Notes under the pieces: model-generated
Databases searched by the model: none
Seen by the model: the letters and a program-made list of their open reading frames with translations, nothing else
What the model was told of the DNA's origin: nothing
Source: Syngnathus acus
Lineage: Eukaryota > Chordata > Actinopteri > Syngnathiformes > Syngnathidae
DNA: 64,000 nucleotides
NCBI RefSeq assembly: GCF_901709675.1
Contig: NC_051092.1
Coordinates: 12,274,491-12,338,490, forward strand
Reading direction: 5' to 3'
Shown: positions 38,179 to 49,282 of the stretch, piece after piece
How positions within the stretch are numbered: the first letter of the stretch is position 1
Layout: every line of letters begins with the position of its first letter
Position numbers and translations under genes: made by a program

Positions 38179-41100
38179 ATGTCAGCTACCAAGACAGATC
38201 TCCGTTTGCTGCTGGAATGTGTCAAGTTCCAGATGGACTGTCCAGAACAGCAAAAGACAGCCCTTGTCTCTATCAACTCCATATGTGAGAAAAAAGGTAA
38301 CAATTAACCATCATGTGATAATTTACAAATACTTTTCCCTGCTTTTGAGGTGAGGCAATAAATCATTCTTGGTTAAACCTGACAAATCATGAAACATACA
38401 AAAAGTCTGCTCTTATTTGTTGTTTTATCAGTTTAGTTGGTTTTATCTTCTACAATGTGGCTTGGTTTACATTATTTATGTTTAAATGACTATGGTCATT
38501 CCCGTTGTTAAAAAAACTCCTGTTGCCACATTCCTTCTTAGTTAGTGTTTCACATTGAGCATGTATGATTTCAGAGCACAATGTGGACTTGCTGAGAGAA
38601 ATGGGAGGAGTGATGTTTGTGTGCAATCTCTTCAAATCCGATGTGGTTCATCCAAATGTGAAGCAGACTGCGCTCTTTACACTCAGCACATTAGCAGAAG
38701 CCAATGGTACGTACTAAGTGCTCAATAATTTACAGTGGCATAATTTTAATTAGATGGTGTTGTATGAAGATGCTCACTGCATCCACTAAGATGAAACAAC
38801 AGAAATACGATTGAACAACATACAGTACAAATCCCATTCATGTGTTTCGCCCCTTGAAGTGTACTGCAAGAATAATCTGTGCCAAAGGGAGATGTTTCTG
38901 GACCTCTGCGCATATATGAAGGAAAAAAATACCTCACTCAAGGAGAAGAGTGTCTCCGTCTATTTACTGTCCGTGTTGGTAGCCAACAACAGTAAGACCA
39001 AAGCTGCTCACACAATTTAGAAAAAAGGAAATACATAAATGTCGACTAAACCTCATCAAAACTATTCTATTTCCAGAGGCAGGGCAGACTTTAGCCCAGA
39101 CCACTGGCTGCATAGATACTCTGCTGAACCTCTTCAGGTCAGTGCAAATGAATCAGTGTTGTACTTGCACAGAAATCAAGCAACATTTTTTACGTAAATG
39201 TTTGTGTGTGTATCACTTTAGGAACATGTTCCCTGAATCTACCGCCGACCCTGATCACGCTTGTCTATGGGTATTAGTGTCAAATGCTCTCTGTGGGTGT
39301 GTCAATAACCCTCAAAATGGTATCCAATGAAATTATTGCCATTGCTAATTATTGCCATGACGTTTGATTGAAGAGTTCTGCCAACTTTATGTTTTCCAGA
39401 GGAGGCTCAACAAGTCTGTGTGTCATCCTTTCCCCAAATAAAAATGTGGCTTCGGCAGATTCCGTTGCCTGGCTTCGAGGTGTTTCGATACCTTTGCTTC
39501 TTCATAGCGATGACAGTTTCCAACAACGGTAAATCACGTCACCAATCTAAGCTGTCAAATTAAACCACCGTATGTTATCCAACATGTACGCGAATAATGT
39601 TTCCAGAAGGCGTTCAAAGGAACTTTGCTGCCACCGGGCTCTTAGAAATCCTTATTTCCATGCTAATCCGTCTGGCGTCTGAATCTGACACAAACCTGTC
39701 ATCTCACCAGCTTCTAATAATCATAATCAAGACTGTGTCTGCTTGTATCGATAACAACGGTGAGGATGAACCTACCTAATAGCATTTTGCCATTGATAAT
39801 AACATTTCATTTGCTTCTTATTCCCATGCAGCAAACCTGTCTGCAGGTTTGGCCTGCTATAGTGTCGTGGTTCATCTTGTTACCCTGCTGACTTGCCCAC
39901 ACCTCAACTGTGAGGACAGACTGGCAGTGGTCATTTTGCTGGGCCATTTCACTGAAGCCTCTGGTGAGAACTTAAGTGGACGTGGAAACAATGGAGTTTG
40001 GTAAAACATGATGGAGTAGCCTGTTTTCTTCGCATGTCTACAGAGGAACACCAGTCCCAACTGGTGCAGTGTGGAGGCCTTCCGCTCATCATCACGCTGC
40101 TCGCTGAAGATGCAGACAAGGAGGTCCGGAAGTTTGCAACGTTCATATTGCAGACCTGCAAACAGGCTAGTAAGTCCTGTGGCATGAAAACAGCTTCATC
40201 AAACGAGATCTTAACAAAAGAATTGGTTGTTGATTTGTGGAATCTGTTTGTCTGTCTATGAAGTTACATCATTGGGAATCCCTGGTCCAAAGCAAGAGGA
40301 AGATGAGAAGCTTGACACAGAAGCCGCTGAAGAGTCTGGTCCAGTTTCTTTTCCTGCAACCTCACAGCTGTTGCAAGAAGGTTGCCAGTCACTCAACCCC
40401 AAGACTCTTAGTGTCCTTAAAATGCTAGGTTCCTCTAAGGTAGCGAACACGACGGAGAAAAAAGAAGCAGGAGGCAGATGCGTCAAGAGTGCAAAACCAT
40501 GTGCTGGGAAAGATAGGGCGGAAAGCAGCAGGCGAAATGTGTCATGTTCATTATGTAATGGTACTGGATTCCTCAACCAGTTCCAAGGACAGCCGCGAGA
40601 GGATGGCCGAGATACACATGCAAAAGACAGGTGGGGGATGTCTTGCATTTGACAGGGAGTCCTCTGATCATGACAAAATTCCAAATGTGTGTGTCTGAAT
40701 CTGCTGCACACTGTCATAATTACTGATACTGTAGTGATGTTATATTTACGTATATGAAAACATAATAAGATACGTCGCCTAGATGAAGATTGTTCTAATT
40801 CTAAATCGATGACTCCCTGTAATTCACACCTCAATTAGATATACTTGCACAATCCAGGTATATCCAATACAAAATGAAGAATTCTCATTTTCTTCAGTTA
40901 TTTAATGTCTTTGTTTTTTATAAGGCCGCCATTGAACTCTCCAGAGCAAGATCTAGTACCCAGAGTTATTAAATTCAGTGATGCAAAAAGTAAGCCATAG
41001 AGAATTAAATACATATGTCTCAAGTATCTACACCATTTTTCATGTTTTTAAATGTTGCGTTGTTCAGAGTTGCAGGACAGCGACATATTTAAGGAGAGAA

Positions 41101-42527
41101 GACAAAAGGAAGAATCCCGCAACAATGAAAGATGCGCAGGTAAGAAAACAAACAGCGTGTGCCACAAAACCATTGATGTGTTATCTTCATAATAAACAAG
41201 ATCATAATTTCCCTTCTTGTTTTACTGACTTTGTTTCACCCCCTCAGTTTGCGTAATACCTTTCGAGAGAGTGACCAGTCGCACTTTTGCATACGTCCTG
41301 GAATCCTGTCGTCAGATGTGCGAAATCCACAAGGTCCTTCTCGAGGCGACAGAGCGCTTCAAGGCTCCCCACCGCCGCTCTCTGTTGAAGGGAGAGAACG
41401 TAGTGGTGGACCCGACCAACAAGGAACCTGAGAGGGACTCGGTGAGAACGCCTCAGAGAACCCTCGCAAGACCCAGGATTCCGTGTTTGAATTTAAAAAG
41501 TAAGTCTTTCCTCAACTCCTCGGGTGTCCAAAACTGCCCTTAATTTAAAAAAAAAAAAGAAATGTGTGCAGTGTTTACTTGAAGTTTGTTGTGACATGCT
41601 CACTAATCGGACCTTGGCATGGAGTTGAAAGTGGAGCAAACCACTTTTTGCGACTGAAATAAAACCATCTATATCAGGGGTGTCAAACTAGTTTTTTTCG
41701 CGGGCCGCATTGTAGTCATAGCTTCTTTCGGAGGGCCATTATGACTGTCAACCCAAATAAATGTATGAACACTTCATATAATATACAGTAAAAGCTACAA
41801 AACAAACTGACAAATAACTTGTTTTCAAATCAGACGAGTAAGAACTGGTCAAATATTAAAAAAAAAAGATATGATTAAAAGTGAAGATAATTTGCAATTC
41901 TAGTAATGACACGAATTTGATGCACAATTTGTCTTCGCGGGCCACATAAAATGATGTGGCGGGCCGTATCTGGCCCCCGGGCCTTGAGTTTGACACCTGT
42001 GATCTATATTCACCGTTACTATTTTATTTGTTAAATATTTCATTTGTGTATTTGTGTAACTAGAAAACAAATCTAATATATTGGAATAGTAGTTGTCTGG
42101 GAAGCCCCACCCACTTTTTTTTTTTCCGAAATGGCGTTGCAGCCTGTGTCAAACATTTTATTGGGATAACATGACATAAGGACAACATGCAAACGCCACA
42201 AAGTTAAGATGCAAAGCCAAAATATCCTAACTGTAAGGCAAATGTGGTAACCGCTTTCAGTTTTGTCATGCTATTTTTTTCTTTTATCATTTATCAACAT
42301 CAAAATTATTCCTCCATCCAGATGTCATCCTGACTCCCATCCATAAAGGAGCACAGCAAAAACTCCCTAAAAGAATTATAAAGTTGTACAATGGTAAGAA
42401 TGTCAGTTTTGTTTTCTCTCTATTTGACATCTAATCGTGCCACTTGAGAGGAAGAAATGAGAATTGTGTCGTTTCAGTGTTATAAATCAAGTTTAAGACT
42501 GTCCTATTTCTCGCTCTAGAAAAGTGA
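38179..42527 (+). CDS. terb1: Telomere repeats-binding bouquet formation protein 1
   Basis: TERB1 tethers meiotic telomeres to the nuclear envelope with TERB2 and MAJIN and binds TRF1 (family knowledge). Fifteen exons join in frame to 638 residues: 38179-38296, 38575-38706, 38860-38991, 39077-39137, 39222-39319, 39400-39528, 39607-39759, 39832-39963, 40044-40169, 40264-40630, 40925-40989, 41068-41139, 41248-41499, 42322-42393, 42520-42527. The N-terminal two thirds is an armadillo-type helical repeat (LLLECVKFQMD, EMGGVMFVCNLFKSD, QTALFTLSTLAEANVYC, ALCGCVNNPQN). A charged linker follows, then a region resembling the TRF1/TERB2-binding segment (CVIPFERVTSRTFAYVLESC) and VILTPIHKGAQQKLPKRI. 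The frame then stops after LYNEK. The C-terminal MYB domain of the mammalian protein is not present in this model. No other MYB-like exon was seen before 43 kb. Confidence 0.92.
41675..42001. mobile_element. hAT-type MITE in terb1 intron 13
   Basis: Ends CAGGGGTGTCAAACTAG and GAGTTTGACACCTGTG with a perfect 8-bp target duplication atctatat (41667-41674 and 42002-42009). Same family as 28968-29283. Confidence 0.9.
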
Positions 42528-43670
42528 AGCCACAGGATGCTGCTGACTGTGTGAGAGCTCCTGGACCAAATATCTTGACCCTTTCATCACTTTCGACCTA
42601 TACTGTTTTGCTACACAATCTTCAACACTGCAGTTTAAATGTGCTCTTGTATGCTGAGTTATTCGACAGCACGTACAAACTAGTTCAGATGAACCCTTAA
42701 GCATGTGTTGTAATCGTTAATGGTGTATTTGTTGGCATTTATTAATTCAAATGGTATATGTTTAAGCATTGTCGTGTCTGGTTCCATGTAACATAAAGTT
42801 TTGATTGTCGCTGTCAGCTCGCTACTCATTTAAGTATATTCTTACTGTTGGCTCCAGGTACTGTGGTTTCCTCCCACATTCTGGAAAAAAAGGATGTTAG
42901 GCTGATTAACTTTCAACTAGGTGTGAATGAAACATACAATACATGTCCAATAGTTAGTTGTCCATTTGTGCTCAGAGATTGAAATTAGGGACCAATCTGG
43001 GATAAATATAGTTGGAAATAGATAGCTGGTATGTGACAGCTAGCAGCAATTGTTCTCATTCTAACAGACTTTGGACTTTTTGCGCAACCATTAAGGTAAA
43101 TTTATACATGTTTTTTTGTTAAGGCCTGATGAGACAAGCCTTAAGTCAAAACAACATTAAATTGCTGAATCAGAGAGAGAGCGAGAGAGAGACACTCCCA
43201 GCAATTGTCGTGTCATTTTCCGTTTGACTGGCTGCAACAGGATATATGAAGGAAGGATGTTTAAATCAAGCCTTCCTGCAGCAGGCTCTGAATAAAGATA
43301 GTTCTCTCAGCCCTTTTTACACAAGTGGAACAATTTTAAGAAGGGGTCTTCTGAATGACAAAGATGCAATCGATGCAGATTAGGCAATTTAAATGACATG
43401 TATAAAATACAAATACATACATACATACATACATAGTAAATAAATAAGTCTTCTAAATAAGTCTTCTGCGCTCAGTGACTGTCGTGCTTTCAATTGCGCT
43501 ATGTTTCAGGCTTTTACAAGCTTCACGATTGTCTCACCATAGGTGAATGATACTATATAATGTTGCATTGCGACTTAGTATGGAACGTGCATGCTCCCTC
43601 GGGGCGGAACCTCATCTGTGTTGAAGTTAATTTAGCACCATAGACAGCAATTTGGAAGGCAAACACAGCA
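42528..43670. other. terb1 3' flank and lectin B upstream region
   Basis: No coding exon or MYB-like sequence was seen. A decayed copy of the fish interspersed repeat (ggtttcctcccacattctgg) lies near 42868, and a short (atac)n run near 43415-43435. From about 43460 the sequence is duplicated upstream of lectin C. Confidence 0.55.
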
Positions 43671-43723
43671 TATACAAGGAATTCTTGTAACCGTTCTCAG
43701 TGTGAGGCATCAAGACTGCAAAG
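43671..43723 (+). promoter_or_regulatory. Lectin B core promoter and 5' UTR exon
   Basis: A degenerate TATA motif (TATACAAG at 43671) precedes a short non-coding exon ending gactgcaaag at 43723, followed by gtaact. The block is near-identical to that of lectin C, where the motif is TATAAAAG. Confidence 0.5.
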
Positions 43724-43858
43724 GTAACTTTACATCTTACCCTTGCAAACCGAACTTTTCAGCTTTCATCCGATTCTTGCTTTGTTAGAAGAGATGTGCT
43801 GTAAATGTAAGGCTAATATTTTCTGTTGGAAATATGAAATATTGCTCTTTTATTGCAG

Positions 43859-46800
43859 ATGGCATTTGCTCTTCGCTTAACAGTTCTCCTCTGTGGGATC
43901 AGTGGACTGTTGACTGGAGTCGTAAGTCAAAATCTCAATCACTGACTTAAATTAACGTTCAGTATTGTGTTTTATGCATTTTAGGGCCGCAACTATTAAT
44001 TATTTGACAAATGGATTGCTGTCGATTAATCTATTCCTTAAAAAGAAATTATGTTTTTTATGTTTTAATATCCATCCTTTTATTCAAAAATAGGGCCATA
44101 TGGCAAATTAATGTCAATTAAAGGATGGATTTGAATTTTAATCTCCAAAAATAAATTTGAATCTTCATTCTTTGATTAAAAAACAGTACATTGTGACAAA
44201 GTACAAATGTACAAACAAAATTTTTACGAGTCCATTACTAGTTTGGTTCCTTTTAGTTATCATTTGGTTATCAAAAACAGTATCGATTCATTTGATAATC
44301 AATTACCGTATTTTCCGCCCTAAAAGGCGCACCTAAAAACCTAAAATTTTCTCAAAAGCCGACAGTGCGCCTTATAGGCCAGTGCGCCTTATATATGGAT
44401 CAACTGATGAATTTGTTGATCCATACTGGTTGTACACAGTGCTCTGCCAAAATGTTTCAGTACGTTTTAGTACGACTAATAAATTACAAGGTCGCATCGC
44501 TTCCCAGCATTACGGCAACTGTAGTCAGGGGGCGTCACCGAATAGCTGTTGTACCCGCGAGGCTATTTCCTGTCAAAATAGGCTGCTCTGTTAATGTTTC
44601 GAGTAAATCTACGGATCGATATGGAAGGGAAACATAGGTAAGTAGTACCAATGCGTTAGATCGAACTTTAGTCAGTTCCGATCATTTTATAGGAGATCGT
44701 TTGAGAAACGCGATTGTTTACACTTTGCTGAGGCTCATGGGAGATTGCGAGGTGAGGCTCGTGAGACTTTGCGGATGGCTAATGCTATTGCGATAGCTGC
44801 TATACGTACCAGGCTATTTCATGTCAAAATAGGCTGCTCTGTTAATGTTTCGAGTAAATCTACGGATCGATATGGAAGGGAAACATAGGTAAGTAGTACC
44901 AATGCGTTAGATCGAACTTTAGTCAGTTCCGATCATTTTATAGGAGATCGTTTGAGAAACGCGATTGTTTACACTTTGCTGAGGCTCATGGGAGATTGCG
45001 AGGTGAGGCTCGTGAGACTTTGCGGATGGCTAATGCTATTGCGATAGCTGCTATACGTACCAGGCTATTTCATGTCAAAATAGGCTGCTCTGTTAATGTT
45101 TCGAGTAAATCTACGGATCGATATGGAAGGGAAACATAGGTAAGTAGTACCAATGCGTTGGATCGAACTTTAGTCAGTTCCGATCATTTTATAGGAGATC
45201 GTTTGAGAAACGCGATTGTTTACACTTTGCTGAGGCTCATGGGAGATTGCGAGGTGAGGCTCGTGAGACTTTGCGGATGGCTAATGCTATTGCGATAGCT
45301 GCTATACGTACCAGGCTATTTCATGTCAAAATAGGCTGCTCTGTTAATGTTTCGAGTAAATCTACGGATCGATATGGAAGGGAAACATAGGTAAGTAGTA
45401 CCAATGCGTTGGATCGAACTTTAGTCAGTTCCGATCATTTTATAGGAGATCGTTTGAGAAACGCGATTGTTTACACTTCGCTGAGGCTCGTGAGACTTTG
45501 CGGATGGCTAATGCTATTGCGATAGCTGCTATACGTACCAGGCTATTTCATGTCAAAATAGGCTGCTCTGTTAATGTTTCGAGTAAATCTACGGATCGAT
45601 ATGGAAGGGAAACATAGGTAAGTAGTACCAATGCGTTAGATCGAACTTTAGTCAGTTCTGATCATTTTATAGGAGATCGTTTGAGAAACGCGATTGTTTA
45701 TAGAGGGCTCGTTGGTTATTGGCTAGTGGATGCATACCGCAACCCTAGTCAACCTCAGTTTGATGCAGTATAGCTTCTATTTTATGCGCCTTATAAGCCG
45801 GTGCGCCTTATATATGGACAAAGTTTTAAAATGGGCCGTTCATTGAAGGTGCGCCTTATAACCCGGTGCGCCTTTTAGGGCGGAAAATACGGTACTATTT
45901 GTCAATTAGTTGGTCAATCAATTTCTTCCAAAATGACTGTCTTCATTTGTGCCACTGTTCTGCAGTCTGACTTTACCAAGGTGCTTTTGTTCTTCTTCAC
46001 AGTGGTCATTCCCAAAGTTTAGAAGCAAAGGTTAGCAGTGCAAGCCCAATATTTGATAATTTCTCAATATCCCCTAAAACAACAATTGTTTTACAGCTAA
46101 TGACTGCCCCAAAGGCTGGACTCAGTTGGACTGTCACTGTTACATCTATCAAGATGATGAGAGGACCTTTGCAGATGCAGAGGTACGTCAAAAAAGTATT
46201 TGTTATGGAGTTGCCAACCCGCAATGAGTAATCCATTTAGCTGTCGCGCTCAAAATAACAGGGACAAGTGAATACAAAGTTTTTTGTTCATCAGAGTGTC
46301 TGCAACATTCTCAGTGGCAATCTTGTTTCCATCCACAACGCCCTGGAGAATGCCTTTGTTCTGGAACTGATTCGAGCGGGCGGTAACAATGACTTTGCTT
46401 GGATTGGACTCACTGATGCAATTGAGGTGAAACAATCATCAGTGTTTATTACCAGAAAGAATAATGGTGCCTTCCTATTTTTGTTTATTTCAGCTCATCC
46501 ATTATCACCGTTCATTACAGTTACATTTCATGCACTGTTTTCACCTGACTTGACAAAATGGGAAACAGGTTGAAGAAATTCTGGTTACAGAGAAGGACGT
46601 CCAGGTTCCGCAGGCTGGGGCAGCCCCAGAAGTAGAACCAATTACCGTAATTTTCGGACTATAAGTCGCACCGGAGTATAAATCGCACCAGCCATAAAAT
46701 GCCCAAAAAAGTGAAAAAAATCCATATATATGTATATAAATCGCTCCTGAGTATAAGTCGCCCCCCCACCCAAACTATGAAAAAAAAACGCGACTTATAG

Positions 46801-47571
46801 TCCGAAAATTACGGTATCTACAAACTGCTCTTATCCCTGCTCTCTACAGAAACTAGCCAGCCACCAATTAAGCAAGAATAATCTGCTAAACCTTTCATCA
46901 TTGGTTAGCTTCAATATCGGGTGCTCTGGCTCCAGGAAAACACATTGCTGTGGCTGGATTCTGGAGCTTAATGTGCAAGTGATGGGTTCACCTAACCCTA
47001 AGGTGCTCTCGAGAGCCTGTAGGCCGAGGTGGATTGTTACGGCTACGTGTCTTAACAAGCTGCTTGCCGTTAGCAAGCCGCTGCTTCAAAAATAAAAATA
47101 ACAGCCTCAAAAAAAGAAAAACATTGGGCGAGGGGAAGTGGGGAAAAGAATGTTGCTCGCCTTTCCAGCACCTCTGTGACCCGGAAACGGAAGTACCAAA
47201 ATGTGTCGGGTGGTGATGTCAATTGAAAAACCAAACAGAAGATGTAAATGCTCTGTGGTTGTCTTTACGTGGGACTTGGTATTCCAGGAAGATGACTTCA
47301 TATGGACTGACGGCTCAAAGCAGGATTTCCTTAACTTTGATAATAATGGAGAGTCCAGTGCCGCTGGTAACTGTGTTGCGATCGATGAGGATGGTAAGTA
47401 AATGTCAGAAAATGTGATCAAAATCAATGATTCAAGTTTTTTTCTCCAAATAGAATGCTGTTAAACTTGAATTTCTTACTTCTTGCAGATGGACTTTGGT
47501 ATGATGAAGACTGCACAGATGACGAGCCGTTTGTTTGCATTAGAGAGTTGTTCTCATTAATACATCATTAA
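43859..47571 (+). CDS. Secreted C-type lectin B
   Basis: Single-domain secreted C-type lectin, 165 residues. Exons: 43859-43921 (signal peptide MAFALRLTVLLCGISGLLTG), 46003-46030, 46097-46182, 46295-46426, 47288-47393, 47489-47571. Domain landmarks are NDCPKGWTQLDCHCYIY, GNLVSIHNALENAF, FAWIGLTDA, FIWTDGSKQDF, NCVAIDEDDGLWYDEDC and EPFVCIRE. The position that normally holds EPN or QPD reads GES, so the sugar specificity tripeptide is lost while the fold cysteines remain. A 1.6-kb transposon sits in intron 1 and a 174-bp MITE in intron 4, both absent from lectin C. A polyadenylation signal AATAAA lies at 47716-47721. Confidence 0.88.
44304..45894. mobile_element. Inverted-repeat DNA element carrying a satellite, 1.59 kb
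   Basis: Ends TACCGTATTTTCCGCCCTAA and TTAGGGCGGAAAATACGGTA are perfect inverted repeats. Sub-terminal gcgccttataggccagtgcg and related blocks are also inverted. The target is TA. It sits in lectin B intron 1 and is absent from the matching intron of lectin C. Most of the interior is a tandem array (separate entry). No transposase was recognised. Confidence 0.85.
44560..45700 (+). repeat. 251-bp satellite array inside a transposon
   Basis: The word aggctatttc(a/c)tgtcaaaa starts at 44560, 44811, 45062, 45313 and 45540, giving periods of 251, 251, 251 and 227 bp. The last interval is shortened by loss of a block (ctcatgggagattgcgaggt). Copies are almost identical apart from a few substitutions such as gttagatcg/gttggatcg. 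Confidence 0.95.
46643..46816. mobile_element. 174-bp TA MITE in lectin B intron 4
   Basis: Ends TACCGTAATTTTCGGACTAT and ATAGTCCGAAAATTACGGTA are perfect inverted repeats. An almost identical copy in the opposite orientation lies at 61907-62078. Sub-terminal motif ataagtcgcccccccaccca is also in the element at 13266. Confidence 0.92.
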
Positions 47572-48870
47572 CTTATGAGATTTACTGATGACTCATTGAG
47601 ATCATTGAGATAATATAGTATCAAAACTTGATGACTCTTTTTCTGGGTTTACTGTCTCAACAACGCTCAATTTCTATTGACAGCAGATTTGGAACGTCAA
47701 AGAGCATCTCGGGTAAATAAAGGGATGTGTCTGCATAAAGGTTTCGGTCTTTTTTTCTACTCTCCATTGCAACCCTTCTGAGTCCATTGCTGAAAACCTT
47801 GAGATTAAAGAAAGGTGTCACAACAATGCATGGTCATTCGATACCATGAATCCAAGAACTATTAATTGCCACTCCAGTTGAGTCCAATCACCTTCACCCT
47901 GCCTCATAAAAGCGTAGCGTGGTACTAGTCAGTTTAACGATCATACCGCAAGTCACTAGTCATGCTGAAACACATTCAAGATGACTATGTTATGACAAAC
48001 AAACATCAAAAGCAAACCCACTGTTAAACAGTGGCTGTTTGGTACCTCCGTGACGTCAGTGTTACTCAACATGTCATTAAGAGTAAGATGAAGTTAATTG
48101 TTCATTCTGGACGTGGGTGTGTCATTAAGAGTAAGTACGTACAAGTAAATTGTTCATTCATCAGTTGATTAGAGGCTGTCAGCATGTCCTTAAAATACTT
48201 TCTCCACGGTTTGGTGTATGTGTTGGGAAACCCCAACTGGCTGTGCTGGGGGACAGACAGTACACCCCTGGTGGCATAGAGACACCTGGCCTTTTTTGAC
48301 ATGTCGCTCAAGAGTAACATCAAGCATGAAAACGTCGCATTGTTGCTAAAAGATACCTGGTGCATTCATGTGATGTCGTCGCACTCAAACAGATAAAACG
48401 GCAATTATTTTTAATTGCGAGCTGTCACTTGGTCTTGCTATGTGCTGCGAGCCAAAGTCATGAGCAGATCAGATGTTGAAAAGAAATGAAGAAAAAAACA
48501 AACAATCAGCAGTTGTAGGGGAATGAGATTTACGGTTAGAGTTTCAAATTGGGAATTAAAACTAGGCTCTAAGTCTTAATGTATGATTTCAAAATCGGGT
48601 CGAATAAGACGTGGGACTGAAATAGGCCAGCGGCAGGAATCAAACCAGCAGCACATTAAAGATTGCGCCACCCAAGAGTTTCATAAGCCTAATTTAAATT
48701 TAAATAATTTTTCAATGCAGGGTTACAAATTTTGGGACAAAAGGTGTCATTTGTTGTTCTAAGAGAATATGGTCCAGGATTTTGAAGTATGAGACCAACT
48801 CCCCCAAAAAACATGTTCAAAACAGCAATTTGGATGGCAAATACTTTTAGTCTGGAAAACACGGTGAGTG
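47572..48870. other. Spacer between lectins B and C
   Basis: Holds the lectin B 3' UTR (AATAAA at 47716) and then the duplicated 3' flank. No gene recognised. Confidence 0.6.
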
Positions 48871-49093
48871 TTCTGCGCTCAGTGTCTGTCGTACTTTCAA
48901 TTGCTCTATGTTTCAGGCTTTTAACACACAAATCTTTACAAGCTTTACGATTGTCTCACCATTGGTGAATGATACTACATAATGTTGCATTGCGACTTGA
49001 CATAGAACGTGCATGCTTCCTCAGGGCGGAACCTTATCTGTGTTGAAGTTAATTTAGCACCACGTAAAAGCAATTTGTAAGGCAAACACAGCA

Positions 49094-49146
49094 TATAAAA
49101 GGAATTCTTGTCATCGTTCTCAGTGTGAGGCATCAAGACTGCAAAG
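49094..49146 (+). promoter_or_regulatory. Lectin C core promoter and 5' UTR exon
   Basis: A good TATA box (TATAAAAG at 49094-49101) lies about 50 bp before the end of a non-coding exon (gactgcaaag at 49146, then gtaact). The coding exon begins at its own acceptor (attgcag) directly before ATG at 49283. Confidence 0.6.
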
Positions 49147-49282
49147 GTAACTTTACATCTTATCCTTGCAAACCGAACTTTTCAGTTTTCATCCGATTCT
49201 TGCTTTGTTAGAAGAGATGTTCTGTAAATGTAAGGCTGATATGTCATGTTGGAAATATGAAACATTGTTTTTTTTATTGCAG

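Noticed and set aside
44365-44637. Frames of 70-90 residues at 44.4 kb
   Set aside because: They lie in the end of the 44304 transposon; no transposase motif was seen.
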